Positions 42,138 to 50,780 of a DNA stretch of 64,000 nt are shown here, piece by piece. Both the position numbers and the translations under genes were made by a program. The number at the start of each line of letters is the position of its first letter. Position 1 is the first letter of the stretch. Source of the stretch: JBBTTE01 sp038064395 (GTDB lineage Bacteria; Patescibacteriota; Saccharimonadia; Saccharimonadales; UBA4665); contig JBBTTE010000003.1 in the NCBI GenBank assembly GCA_038064395.1, positions 434,001 to 498,000 on the forward strand. Reading direction: 5' to 3'. Under the pieces are notes generated by a model. The model worked only from the letters and a program-made list of their open reading frames with translations, did no database searches and was not told where the DNA came from.

Positions 42138-42547
42138 TGAGCAAGAAGAATAGCACAGCCAAAAAGCTAGCAATTGGTGGCGCTGTAGCAGCAGTTGCTG
42201 GTTATGTAGCGGGTATTCTAACTGCGCCTAAGAGTGGCAAAGAGACTCGTGCCGATATTAAGGACGCGGCTGAGCGCGCTCGAGCTGAAGCTGAGAAGGA
42301 TCTCAAGCAGCTCCACACTGAACTCGACAAGATTATTACAGAAGCGAAGGCTCGTGGAGAGAAGCTCAACTCCAAGGCCCAAAAGGAGCTTAACAAGCTT
42401 ATCGAGAAGGCCAAGGACACCAAGGAGAAGGCTCGTGAAATGCTCAGCGCTCTTCACGAAGGCGGTGCCGAAGACAAAGACCTAGCCAAGGCTATCAAAG
42501 ATGCCAACAACGCTCTAGACCACCTGCGCGACTACCTGAAGAAATAA
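42137..42547 (+). CDS. YtxH-domain protein
   Basis: 136 residues. A short N-terminal membrane segment (LAIGGAVAAVAGYVAGILTAPKSGKETRADIKDAAE) is the YtxH signature, followed by a long charged coiled-coil rich in Lys, Glu and Ala. YtxH-like proteins are general-stress proteins of unknown mechanism in Firmicutes. It is the second gene of the operon with the small membrane protein at 41883. Confidence 0.85.
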   Translation: MSKKNSTAKKLAIGGAVAAVAGYVAGILTAPKSGKETRADIKDAAERARAEAEKDLKQLHTELDKIITEAKARGEKLNSKAQKELNKLIEKAKDTKEKAREMLSALHEGGAEDKDLAKAIKDANNALDHLRDYLKK

Positions 42548-42608
42548 CCCACAACTCGTTTCACGGTGTTATAATTGAAGTGGATTTAAGAGTTCTTCGA
42601 GGGATGTT

Positions 42609-45600
42609 TTGACAAATAAAAAGACGGCACTCGTTGCCAGCGACTACGTGCACCTGCACAATCACACACAGTACAGCCTGCTGGATGGTCTGACTAAGAT
42701 ACCGGCGCTGATGGAGCATGTCAAAGCCAGTGGCATGACGGCTGTTGCCATGACCGACCACGGTACGCTTAGTGGCGCTATTGAATTCTACAAGGAAGCT
42801 AAGTCGGCGGACATTAAGCCAATCATCGGCATGGAAGCCTATGTAGCGTCGCGCACTATTAGCGATCGTGACCCAGTTAAGGATAAGCAATACTTCCACG
42901 TTATTCTGCTGGCCATGAATGCCAAGGGGTATCAGAATCTGATGCAGCTTTCGACAATTGCCAATCTAGAGGGGCTGTACTATAAGCCACGTATTGATCA
43001 CGAACTCCTGGAGAAGTATAACGAGGGGATAATTTGCCTCAGTGGCTGCGCTAGTGGCGAAATCGGAGATGCCTTAAGGCAGGAACAATACGACCAAGCC
43101 AAAGATATCGCTAAGTGGTACAAGAAGACCTTCGGCGATCGCTACTATCTAGAGATTCAAGATCACGGTCATCCAGACCACCCGGCGCATTGGACTGTCC
43201 AAAAAGGCATTAACGACCAGCTGCTTAAGCTCAGTCAAGAGCTCGACATACCTTGTGTTGTAACTTGCGACGCCCACTATCTTAAGCACGAAGATCAAGA
43301 AGCTCATGAGATCCTGCTATGTGTTCAGACTGGCTCGTTCCTGACTGATGAGAAGCGGATGAGTCTTAAGGACTTTGACCTGCATGTTAACAAGCCTGAG
43401 GATGTTATTGACCGCTGGGGTGCTGAGTATCCCGAGTTCATAACCAATACCCGAGACATTGCGGCTCGCTGTGATTTGACCTTGGATCTGGGCAAGATTC
43501 TGATTCCTAAATTCCCAGTACCAAAGGGCGAAACAGAGAAGTCTTATCTAGAGAAGTCTGTGTATAGAGGCTTAGCGCGTCGTTACGGTCGTTCGACCAC
43601 TAATCAACGTATCGCCAAGCCAGACGCCAAAGCCATGACTGTAGCCGAAGCCAAGAAGACCTTGCCGCCTGCCGTTCTCGATCGTGCCGAGTATGAGCTC
43701 GGTGTTATCGAACAAATGGGCTTCAACGGCTACTTCTTGATCATTGCTGACTTCGTAGGTTGGGGCAAAGACCAAGGCATCGTCTTCGGTCCAGGTCGAG
43801 GTAGTGCCGCTGGATCTATAATCTCCTACGCTCTTAAGATAACCGAACTTGATCCGCTGGAGTACGACTTGCTGTTCGAGCGTTTCCTTAACCCTGATCG
43901 TATCAGCATGCCCGATGTCGATATCGATATCCAAGACAACCGTCGTGGCGAAGTAATCCAATACTGTGTCGATAAGTACGGCAAAGAACGCGTCGCCAAC
44001 ATTGTGACCTTCGGTCGAATGGCTGCCCGTAACGCTGTCCGTGACGTGTCGCGCGTCTTGCAAGTGCCCTATGCCGAAGCTGATCGCTTAGCCAAGATGA
44101 TACCGCCACCAGTTCAAGGTCGTCACATACCGCTAGAAACGTCACTCAAAGACAACCGTGAGCTTAAGCAGGAGTACGAAACCAACGAAACCGCCAAGCG
44201 CGTCTTCGATCTAGCTCTTCAGCTGGAAGGTACTATTCGCTCACACGGTGTTCATGCAGCAGGCGTAGTGATCGCCCCAGAAGACATCGTTAAGTACACT
44301 CCGCTAGAAATGGCTCAGAAGGGCGTCATAGCTACTCAATACTCTATGAATCCGATTGAAGAACTTGGTCTGCTGAAGATGGACTTCCTAGGTCTATCCA
44401 ACTTAACAATTATTAGAAACGCCCTACGCATTATTAAGCGTGTTCACGGCGCACAAATTGATATCAGTACCATTCCGCTAGACGACAAAGCCACCTATGA
44501 ACTCTTCCAGCGAGGCGATACCACTGGTGTTTTCCAGTTTGAATCTGCGGGCATGAAACGCTACCTCAAAGAATTAAAGCCAACTGTTTTCGATGATCTC
44601 ATTGCGATGGGTGCCTTGTATCGGCCGGGTCCAATGCAGTTTATCGATGACTTCATCGCTCGCAAACACGGCACCAAACAGATTAGCTACTTGCACCCTA
44701 AGATGGAGAATGCGCTAGGCAATACCTACGGCGTGCTGGTTTATCAAGAACAAGTGATGGAGATATCTAAGGAGCTGTGTGGATTTACTGGTGGCCAAGC
44801 AGATACATTACGTAAAGGTGTAGCTAAGAAGATCCCATCGGTTCTAGCCAAGATGAAGCCTGCTTTCATCGATGGTGCAGTTGAGCACAGCGGTGCCGAT
44901 CGCAAGCAGATGGAGGCTTTCTGGAAGCAGATCGAAGCCTTTGGGGCATATTGTTTCAACAAGGCGCATGCTGCTTGCTACGGGCTTATTTCTTACCAGA
45001 CGGCCTATCTCAAGGCACACTATCCTGCAGCCTTTATGGCGGCTCTAATGACCAGCGATTATGACGATACTGATCGTTTGGCCATTGAGATTACCGAATG
45101 TAAACATATGGGTATCACAGTCTTGCCGCCAGATGTCAATGAGTCATTCGTGGAGTTCTCAGTCGTGCCAGACAAGGATCAAATCCGCTTCGGTATGGCC
45201 GCCATTAAGAATGTTGGCACTGGCGCCGTTGAGGAAATCTTGCGAGCTCGCAACGATGGTAACTTCGACAGCTTAGAAGATTTCTTAAGTCGTGTCAGTA
45301 ATCGAATCGTTAATCGTAAGCCGATGGAGAGTCTGGTTAAGGCTGGTGCGTTTGATAGCTTCGGCGATAGAGCCACGCTTCTGCACAATCTAGACCTGTT
45401 GCTGGCCTTCGCCAATAGATTGCAGAAGCAGGCTAGTAGTGGTCAGACGGATATATTCGGTAATTCCTTAGGCGACGAGTCTATTCAGCGGCCAAAACTT
45501 GAGCTTCAAGTTGCCGCAGAAATTGCTGATAAGCGTGAACAACTACTATGGGAGCGCGAACTACTTGGGCTATATCTCAGCCAACACCCCTTAGAGCTCT

Positions 45601-46259
45601 TCGAAACCATTCTTGCCGAACAGACCGTGCCAATTAATACATTGACCGCTGATCATGACGGCAAAGCAGTCAGTATAGGTGGTGCGATCACCGACTTTCG
45701 TGAAATCACTACTAAGACAGGCCAAAGAATGGCCTTCGTCAAGTTGGAAGATCGATATGGTGAGATCGAAGCTATATTGTTCCCCAACAGCTATCAGCAA
45801 ACGATTGGGCTATGGGAACGTGACCGAGTTGTTCTCATCAGGGGCAAAGTTAATTCTAAGGACAAAGAAGGCAATCGATCCAGTGAGGTTAAGATCATGG
45901 TTGACGATGCCCGCGAAATAACTGCTCAGCAAGCCTCGGCTTACGAAGCCACAGGCAAAAAACGCAAGACGCCCAAGGCAAGCGCTGCCAAGCCCAAAGC
46001 CGTACCGCACAGGCAGCCCGAAGCTGATTCGGGTGTCGAACGACTCTATATACGCCTAATCAACACTAGTGACGAGCAGACGCTGCGAACCCTCAAGGAA
46101 ACTATCGACAATCACCAAGGTGAAACCGAAGTTGTATTAGTCCTCGGAGCATCAGGTAGTAAGCAAGCTATTAAGCTGCCAACAGGCATAGATCGCGGCA
46201 GCGAAGGTGTTACTAAGTTAGCGACTCTAGTTGGTTCAGATAACTTAGTCCTGCGCTAG
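42609..46259 (+). CDS. dnaE: DNA polymerase III subunit alpha
   Basis: The 1216-residue replicative polymerase. The PHP domain starts at VHLHNHTQYSLLDG (16-29). The polymerase core contains GPGRGSAAGS and the catalytic acidic motif PDVDIDIQ (about 434-441), and is followed by the helix-hairpin-helix region and an OB domain (VSIGGAITDFREITTKTGQRM). An Ala/Lys/Pro linker leads to a C-terminal domain. No intein. The start is TTG at 42609 with GAGGG upstream and TATAAT at 42570-42575. The stop overlaps the convergent membrane gene (CTAG). Confidence 0.97.
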   Translation: MTNKKTALVASDYVHLHNHTQYSLLDGLTKIPALMEHVKASGMTAVAMTDHGTLSGAIEFYKEAKSADIKPIIGMEAYVASRTISDRDPVKDKQYFHVILLAMNAKGYQNLMQLSTIANLEGLYYKPRIDHELLEKYNEGIICLSGCASGEIGDALRQEQYDQAKDIAKWYKKTFGDRYYLEIQDHGHPDHPAHWTVQKGINDQLLKLSQELDIPCVVTCDAHYLKHEDQEAHEILLCVQTGSFLTDEKRMSLKDFDLHVNKPEDVIDRWGAEYPEFITNTRDIAARCDLTLDLGKILIPKFPVPKGETEKSYLEKSVYRGLARRYGRSTTNQRIAKPDAKAMTVAEAKKTLPPAVLDRAEYELGVIEQMGFNGYFLIIADFVGWGKDQGIVFGPGRGSAAGSIISYALKITELDPLEYDLLFERFLNPDRISMPDVDIDIQDNRRGEVIQYCVDKYGKERVANIVTFGRMAARNAVRDVSRVLQVPYAEADRLAKMIPPPVQGRHIPLETSLKDNRELKQEYETNETAKRVFDLALQLEGTIRSHGVHAAGVVIAPEDIVKYTPLEMAQKGVIATQYSMNPIEELGLLKMDFLGLSNLTIIRNALRIIKRVHGAQIDISTIPLDDKATYELFQRGDTTGVFQFESAGMKRYLKELKPTVFDDLIAMGALYRPGPMQFIDDFIARKHGTKQISYLHPKMENALGNTYGVLVYQEQVMEISKELCGFTGGQADTLRKGVAKKIPSVLAKMKPAFIDGAVEHSGADRKQMEAFWKQIEAFGAYCFNKAHAACYGLISYQTAYLKAHYPAAFMAALMTSDYDDTDRLAIEITECKHMGITVLPPDVNESFVEFSVVPDKDQIRFGMAAIKNVGTGAVEEILRARNDGNFDSLEDFLSRVSNRIVNRKPMESLVKAGAFDSFGDRATLLHNLDLLLAFANRLQKQASSGQTDIFGNSLGDESIQRPKLELQVAAEIADKREQLLWERELLGLYLSQHPLELFETILAEQTVPINTLTADHDGKAVSIGGAITDFREITTKTGQRMAFVKLEDRYGEIEAILFPNSYQQTIGLWERDRVVLIRGKVNSKDKEGNRSSEVKIMVDDAREITAQQASAYEATGKKRKTPKASAAKPKAVPHRQPEADSGVERLYIRLINTSDEQTLRTLKETIDNHQGETEVVLVLGASGSKQAIKLPTGIDRGSEGVTKLATLVGSDNLVLR

Positions 46260-46687
46260 TAGCGCGTAATAACGAAGCCGATGGTGAAGATTGCCACGGC
46301 AGCAATATCAAGCCAAGGATGTTGGGCGACAAACTTCTCGCCACGGCTAATCATGCGATGAACACGGTACCAATGACGGAAGACAAATACCGCAAATGCG
46401 GCGGCTGTGACAGCTAATACTACAAGTAGCAAGGTCTCTGTTTGGTTGCCGAGTATGGTCTGAATTCGAGTCAAGGGCTGGCCCTGGTCGTCGATCAAAG
46501 GCGTCGGCAATAGAGCAGATTCAACTGCCTGCGGCCACAAGTGGTTAATTGCAGCTCCGAGGCCAACTATTGCTAGCATCGGCAAGTAAGGAAAGTATGC
46601 TTTTATGTAATGCTTATCTTGGCGGTGGTGCTGAGCCCGTCGCTTCTTGTGAGTTACATTTGGTTTTGGTCTGGTTGCTATAGCCAT
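46256..46687 (-). CDS. Small integral membrane protein, unknown
   Basis: 143 residues with a basic cytoplasmic N-terminus (HKKRRAQHHRQDKHY) and three likely membrane helices (about 32-48, 83-102, 122-140). No transporter or enzyme motif. TATAAT lies about 25 bases upstream of the ATG with no clear ribosome site, so its start region is less certain than others. Its stop overlaps dnaE by four bases. Confidence 0.6.
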   Translation of the reverse strand: MAIATRPKPNVTHKKRRAQHHRQDKHYIKAYFPYLPMLAIVGLGAAINHLWPQAVESALLPTPLIDDQGQPLTRIQTILGNQTETLLLVVLAVTAAAFAVFVFRHWYRVHRMISRGEKFVAQHPWLDIAAVAIFTIGFVITRY

Positions 46688-46728
46688 ATTTTTGTTCGAT
46701 TAAACGTAAGCTGTATTATAACACATTA

Positions 46729-47226
46729 CTATGCCCCAAAACGCAAATGGTACAGAGCCATTGCGGCGGCTTGGACAACATTGAATGACTCCTTGGCACC
46801 AAACATCGGTATTTCTATAATCTTGTCGCATATCTCGAGGATTTCGGGCTCAATGCCTTCGACTTCGCGGCCAACAATAAGCGCAAGTTTGTTAGGTGGA
46901 CTGAAGTCGGGCAGGTGCACGGAGTTGGCCGCCTGCTCGAGAGCTGTAACCATGTAGCCGTCTTGCCGTAGCTTGTCTAAGATCGCTTCAACATTCTGGC
47001 TGTGCTGCCAAGTCAGAGATTTCTCAGCACCCAGGGCTGTCTTGGCTATTTGATTATTGATCTTCTGAGCCAGGTGGGGCAGTCGGATATCGTCGTTACT
47101 GATTGGGTAGGGCGTGTACCCTGTTAGATAGACCTTTTTGACCCCAAGGCCTTCGGCCGTTCGAAGCAGTGAACCAACATTGTGGCTGCTGCGCAAATTG
47201 TGAGCAATAAGTACTAGGTCGGTCAT
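46729..47226 (-). CDS. TrmH/SpoU-type RNA 2'-O-methyltransferase
   Basis: A 165-residue SPOUT methyltransferase with only the catalytic domain. Motif 1 is LIAHNLRSSHNVGSLLRTAEGLG, motif 2 LALIVGREVEGI, and motif 3 IPMFGAKESFNVVQAAAMALYHL (knotted SAM-binding loop). It methylates a ribose in tRNA or rRNA. The exact site is unknown, and the length is closest to TrmL-like enzymes. TATAGT ends eight bases before the ATG. Confidence 0.9.
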   Translation of the reverse strand: MTDLVLIAHNLRSSHNVGSLLRTAEGLGVKKVYLTGYTPYPISNDDIRLPHLAQKINNQIAKTALGAEKSLTWQHSQNVEAILDKLRQDGYMVTALEQAANSVHLPDFSPPNKLALIVGREVEGIEPEILEICDKIIEIPMFGAKESFNVVQAAAMALYHLRFGA

Positions 47227-47276
47227 AGGATTACACTATACCGCATCTGTCCGCTTATGCTTTATACTAGACAGAT

Positions 47277-48884
47277 ATGAGTCAAGATGCCCGACTAGAT
47301 GAAGAACAGGCTACGCAGCGTCGCGCGCGGGTGCTTGGCATGGAGTACGCTGACACCTCTCAGATTACAGATAAGGTGCTGTATCGGGATATTCTGACCC
47401 TCAAAGAGTTGTATGAAATGCGGATCATACCGCTACACGCCGATAAGAGCAATGTCATGTTCGGCGTCACGACCACGACGTCTCAACAGAATATGGCTGC
47501 TATAAGACAGCGCTTCCAAGATCAGCGCATCAACATGGCAATTGTTTCTGATACTGGTTATCAAGAGTACATGCGTCTGTATGACCCGCCTCAAAAGGTG
47601 GTCTATCACGATATTTCTATCAATGACGCAGGTAGTGCTGATCAGGTCGAGAAAGTCTCAGGCGTGCTCGAGCAGGTTCGTGCTGACGACATGTTGGCCT
47701 ATCTTGTGGCTCAAGCGCATAATCTCAATGCCTCAGATGTTCATATTGAGACCCAAGTCAGTGATATCCGAATCCGCCTTAGAATCGACGGGGTTCTACA
47801 CGCCGTAGCCCGCCTTCAGCCAGATAAGTACCGCGTATTGATATCGGCAATCGCCAGTGCCGGTAACGTTTCGACTTCTGCTAACGAAGCCCAACAAGGT
47901 CACATCTCCCAGCAGGTCAAAATGGCCGACGGTACCCTTGTCGACGTCAACGTCCGTCTAGAAACAGTACCTACTATTAATGGCATGGATGTCGTGATGC
48001 GATTGTTCAACATGGACGCCTCAATGTATACGCTCGACCGACTTGGCCTATCAGAGTCCGAGCGGGGCATAGTCGATGACATTATTGCCAAACCGACTGG
48101 TCTGGTTATGGTTGTTGGTCCAACGGGTTCAGGCAAGACAACGACTCTCTACTCAATGCTGAATTCTCTGAACACCGAAGAGCGCAAAATTATAACCATA
48201 GAAGACCCTGTTGAGTACCAGTTCCCAGGCATTACTCAGATATCTGTCCACTCAACCGAAGGTGGCAACGATGATAGCTTCGCTGACAAGCTCCGTGCTG
48301 TTTTGCGACTTGACCCAGATATTGTTATGATCGGCGAGATTCGCGATATGGACACTGCCAAGACCGCCCTGCAAGCGGCTCTCACAGGCCACTTAGTGCT
48401 AGCAACCTTCCACGCCAGCTCGGCTGCCGCAGCTCTGACTCGACTATCTGATATCATCGGCCAAAACCCGTTGTTCATCTCAGCTATCAGGCTCGTTATG
48501 GCGCAGCGTCTAGTGCGACGGCTTGACGACTCAATTAAGGAGCCCTATGATCCAAGCGAAGCCGAATGGCAGAAGATTAACAGTGTTATGGAGACTCTTC
48601 CAGAAGGCTTTGACCGTCCTAATCTTGAAGGTCTCAAGCTATACAAGCCTGGCAAATCCGACGCAAACCCATATGGCTTCACAGGCCAGATCGCTATTCG
48701 CGAACAGTTCACCATGACCGACAAGTTACGACGCACCCTAGAGAACACCAAAGTCAGCGTAACCTCGCAAGGTCTCGAAGAGGCTGCCATTAGCTCGGGT
48801 ATGTTAACGATGCTTCAGCACGGTATGCTCAAGATTGTGGCTGGCGAAACAACGCTCGAAGAAGTTTACCGCGTCGTCGGCTAA
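47277..48884 (+). CDS. Type IV pilus assembly ATPase (GspE/PilB family)
   Basis: A 535-residue secretion-type ATPase. An N-terminal regulatory domain (1-130) precedes the N2 and RecA-like domains: HIETQVSDIRIRLRIDGVLH, Walker A GPTGSGKT (about 281-288), Walker B MIGEIRDMDTA and the His box LTGHLVLATFHAS. The Cys4 zinc site usual in PilB is absent. It powers pilus extension; CPR bacteria commonly have type IV pili. No other pilus gene is adjacent. TATACT lies eight bases before the ATG. PilT is less likely because of the N-terminal domain. Confidence 0.92.
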   Translation: MSQDARLDEEQATQRRARVLGMEYADTSQITDKVLYRDILTLKELYEMRIIPLHADKSNVMFGVTTTTSQQNMAAIRQRFQDQRINMAIVSDTGYQEYMRLYDPPQKVVYHDISINDAGSADQVEKVSGVLEQVRADDMLAYLVAQAHNLNASDVHIETQVSDIRIRLRIDGVLHAVARLQPDKYRVLISAIASAGNVSTSANEAQQGHISQQVKMADGTLVDVNVRLETVPTINGMDVVMRLFNMDASMYTLDRLGLSESERGIVDDIIAKPTGLVMVVGPTGSGKTTTLYSMLNSLNTEERKIITIEDPVEYQFPGITQISVHSTEGGNDDSFADKLRAVLRLDPDIVMIGEIRDMDTAKTALQAALTGHLVLATFHASSAAAALTRLSDIIGQNPLFISAIRLVMAQRLVRRLDDSIKEPYDPSEAEWQKINSVMETLPEGFDRPNLEGLKLYKPGKSDANPYGFTGQIAIREQFTMTDKLRRTLENTKVSVTSQGLEEAAISSGMLTMLQHGMLKIVAGETTLEEVYRVVG

Positions 48885-48905
48885 AATGTTGCTACTGGGT
48901 CGCTT

Positions 48906-48947
48906 AGGGGTTGCAACAGGGGAGTAAATCGTGTACAATCAACCCCT
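48906..48947 (+). promoter_or_regulatory. rplS promoter bracketed by an inverted repeat
   Basis: TTGCAA (48911-48916), a 17-bp spacer and TACAAT (48934-48939), ten bases before the ATG at 48950. AGGGGTTG (48906-48913) and CAACCCCT (48940-48947) are exact inverted repeats that overlap the -35 and directly follow the -10. This placement suggests a dimeric regulator or a looped complex acting on the L19 gene. Confidence 0.6.
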
Positions 48948-48949
48948 AT

Positions 48950-49483
48950 ATGCAAAGTGTGATCCAAATAATCAGTGACCGATCTAAGAAGAAAGCCGTT
49001 GTGGCTGTTCGTTCTGGTGACACCGTCAAAGTCCACCAGAAGATTCGCGAAGGCAACAAGGAACGTATTCAGATCTTCCAAGGTCTAGTCATCAAGACCA
49101 GCAAGCGCGGCAGCCAGACTAGTCGTATTACCGTCCGCCGCATCGCTAGTGGTGTAGGTGTTGAGAAGAGTTTCTTATTGCACAGTCCTCTAGTTGTTCA
49201 AGTCGAAGTTACCAAGCGAAGCAAAGTTCGCCGCAACTACCTTAGCTACATGCGTAGCCGTACTGGTAAGTCTGCCCGTATGACTGGTGTAGACTTCGAC
49301 CGCGAAGCCGTTAACTCTGTCCACGACGAAGCTGCCGAAGCCGAAGAAGCCAAGCTGCACGAAGCCAAGGCCGCCGAAGCCGCTGAGAAGGCCGCTGCCA
49401 AGGCTGCCGAAGAAGCCGAACAAGAAGCCAAGGCTGCTGCCGTTGTTGCTCGCCACGAAGAAGCTGCTAAGTCCGACGCCTAG
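48950..49483 (+). CDS. rplS: Ribosomal protein bL19 with extended acidic/Ala-rich tail
   Basis: Residues 1-115 are a standard bL19 (VRSGDTVKVHQKIREGNKERIQIFQGLVI, GVGVEKSFLLHSP, VRRNYLSYMRSRTGKSARM), located at the 30S-50S interface. About 60 extra residues follow, made almost wholly of Ala, Glu and Lys, probably one long helix. Start 48950 gives the normal N-terminus; an extension to 48911 would begin on the -35 box. Its stop overlaps the convergent RHH gene by four bases. The usual neighbours trmD and rimM are not present. Confidence 0.94.
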   Translation: MQSVIQIISDRSKKKAVVAVRSGDTVKVHQKIREGNKERIQIFQGLVIKTSKRGSQTSRITVRRIASGVGVEKSFLLHSPLVVQVEVTKRSKVRRNYLSYMRSRTGKSARMTGVDFDREAVNSVHDEAAEAEEAKLHEAKAAEAAEKAAAKAAEEAEQEAKAAAVVARHEEAAKSDA

Positions 49484-49719
49484 TCACGCTTCCCAGCGTT
49501 ATATTCTCTCAAGAAATCCTCTAACTCCTTATCCCCGTAAATCTTTTCAGCCTGTGCCTGAAGTAATACTTCAATGGTCTTATCTTTTAGCTCCTTGCCC
49601 AGAATGAAGCGGATGTACTCGGAGCGTGACATCCATTCTAGCTTGGCAGCCTCATTAACTCTCTCAAGTAGCTCGAGGGGTATGTTAACGATGATATTTC
49701 TTGTTTCAAATCTGAGCAC
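49480..49719 (-). CDS. Ribbon-helix-helix DNA-binding protein
   Basis: A 79-residue RHH (Arc/CopG-like) protein. RNIIVNIPLELLERVNEAAKLEWMSRSEYIRFILGKELKD shows the beta-strand, helix and S/R-S-E-Y-I-R signature, and a charged tail follows. RHH proteins are dimeric repressors, often antitoxins, but no toxin gene is adjacent. The start is GTG. An inverted repeat at 49744-49767 and a promoter lie upstream, suggesting autoregulation. Confidence 0.8.
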   Translation of the reverse strand: MLRFETRNIIVNIPLELLERVNEAAKLEWMSRSEYIRFILGKELKDKTIEVLLQAQAEKIYGDKELEDFLREYNAGKRD

Positions 49720-49743
49720 AATACAGAATCCATATATTTTATG

Positions 49744-49767
49744 TATAGATACTATATGTAATCTATA
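49744..49767. promoter_or_regulatory. Candidate RHH operator
   Basis: TATAGAT (49744-49750) and ATCTATA (49761-49767) are exact inverted repeats around a 10-base AT centre. On the minus strand they overlap a candidate promoter (TTGGGC, 17-bp spacer, TAGTAT) for the RHH gene. A dimeric RHH repressor could bind here to control itself. Confidence 0.5.
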
Positions 49768-49813
49768 TGGTGCCCAAAACTTAGTGCTAACTTAATGGCG
49801 GGATTTAATACTT

Positions 49814-49828
49814 ACTTAATGATTAAGT
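49814..49828. promoter_or_regulatory. Palindrome upstream of rnhB
   Basis: ACTTAAT, G, ATTAAGT is a perfect 15-base palindrome. A partial direct repeat ACTTAATG lies about 25 bases upstream. It ends a few bases before the TAGAAT -10 of rnhB and shares the intergenic region with the RHH regulator gene. Confidence 0.4.
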
Positions 49829-49844
49829 TGTTAGAATAGGGGTA

Positions 49845-50420
49845 ATGATAATAGTTGGGATAGATGAAGTTGGGCGAGGCTGCTGGGCAGGGCCAGTGGT
49901 GGCTGGAGCGGTGGCGCTCGATAGTGACTTCGAAGTGCCCGCCAAGGCTAACTGGAAGCTCGGCGACTCCAAGGTTCTAAGCAAGAAGCAGCGAGAAGCG
50001 GCTGATGAAGGGCTACGCTTGATGGGTGCACCAATCGGCTTAGGTTGGGTTGACGCAGCAGATGTTGACAAGGTGGGTATTACCACCGCTGTCAAGCTGG
50101 CCATGCAGAGAGCTCTAGAACAGATACAAACCGACTACGACGAGGTTATTATTGATGGACACCTCAATTTCTTAGAAGATAAGCCCAAGACAAGGGCGCT
50201 GATTAAGGCAGATGCGACACAGCCAGCCGTCAGTGCGGCTAGCATTGTCGCCAAAGTTGCCCGTGACAATTATATGGCCGAGATCACGGCACAATACCCT
50301 CACTATGGCTTCGAGAAGCACGTTGGCTATGGCACGGCGCTACATCTTGAGAAGCTCAAGCTGCACGGCATTACCGAGTTGCACCGTAAGTCGTTCAAGC
50401 CAATTAAGGCTATGATCTGA
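49845..50420 (+). CDS. rnhB: Ribonuclease HII
   Basis: Removes ribonucleotides and RNA primers from DNA. The 191-residue enzyme has the acidic active site in GIDEVGRG (Asp7, Glu8) and IDGHLNF, the KLGDSKVLSKKQR stretch and the C-terminal HYGFEKHVGYGTALH. TAGAAT lies seven bases before the ATG. Its TGA stop shares a base with the yraN start, so the two form an operon. Confidence 0.96.
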   Translation: MIIVGIDEVGRGCWAGPVVAGAVALDSDFEVPAKANWKLGDSKVLSKKQREAADEGLRLMGAPIGLGWVDAADVDKVGITTAVKLAMQRALEQIQTDYDEVIIDGHLNFLEDKPKTRALIKADATQPAVSAASIVAKVARDNYMAEITAQYPHYGFEKHVGYGTALHLEKLKLHGITELHRKSFKPIKAMI

Positions 50421-50773
50421 TGCCTCGGCTTAATACGACAGAGTCTGGTCGCAAGGCTGAGATCGCAGCACGAGTTTATCTTGAAATGCGAGGGTTCAAA
50501 ATCCTAGAGACCAACTGGCGCCGGCCGCGTTGTGAGATAGATATCATTGCTAGCAAAGACGGCGTGGTTCATTTCGTTGAGGTTAAGTATCGGCGAGATG
50601 ATGAACAGGGCGGCGGACTAGAGGCGATTACGGTGACTAAGCTCAAGCAAATGCAGCGAGCGGCCTGGATTTGGGTCGATGAGTCTAAGTGGCGGGGAGA
50701 GCATGTATTATCAGCTGTCGAAATAGCAGGTCGAGACTTCGTGGTTATGGGGTTCGTGGAGAACGTTTTCTAG
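50420..50773 (+). CDS. UPF0102/YraN-like endonuclease-fold protein
   Basis: 117 residues of the UPF0102 family, with the restriction-endonuclease-like signature GRKAEIAARVYLEMRGFKILETNWRRPRCEIDIIASKDGVVHFVEVKYR (E...D...ExK). The biological role is unsettled; it is widely coupled to rnhB, as here (TGATG overlap), suggesting a nucleic-acid-processing function. It ends seven bases from the stop of the convergent aminopeptidase gene. Confidence 0.92.
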   Translation: MPRLNTTESGRKAEIAARVYLEMRGFKILETNWRRPRCEIDIIASKDGVVHFVEVKYRRDDEQGGGLEAITVTKLKQMQRAAWIWVDESKWRGEHVLSAVEIAGRDFVVMGFVENVF

Positions 50774-50780
50774 ATAGCGG

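Noticed and set aside
43572..44063. Long open frame on the minus strand inside dnaE
   Set aside because: It is a shadow of the polymerase coding sequence; the plus-strand frame carries all DnaE motifs.
42609..46259. Intein or split in dnaE because of its length (1216 aa)
   Set aside because: All polymerase blocks are contiguous; the extra length is a linker and a C-terminal domain.
49480..49719. Toxin-antitoxin module
   Set aside because: The RHH protein is alone; rplS and rnhB flank it and no small toxin-like gene is adjacent.
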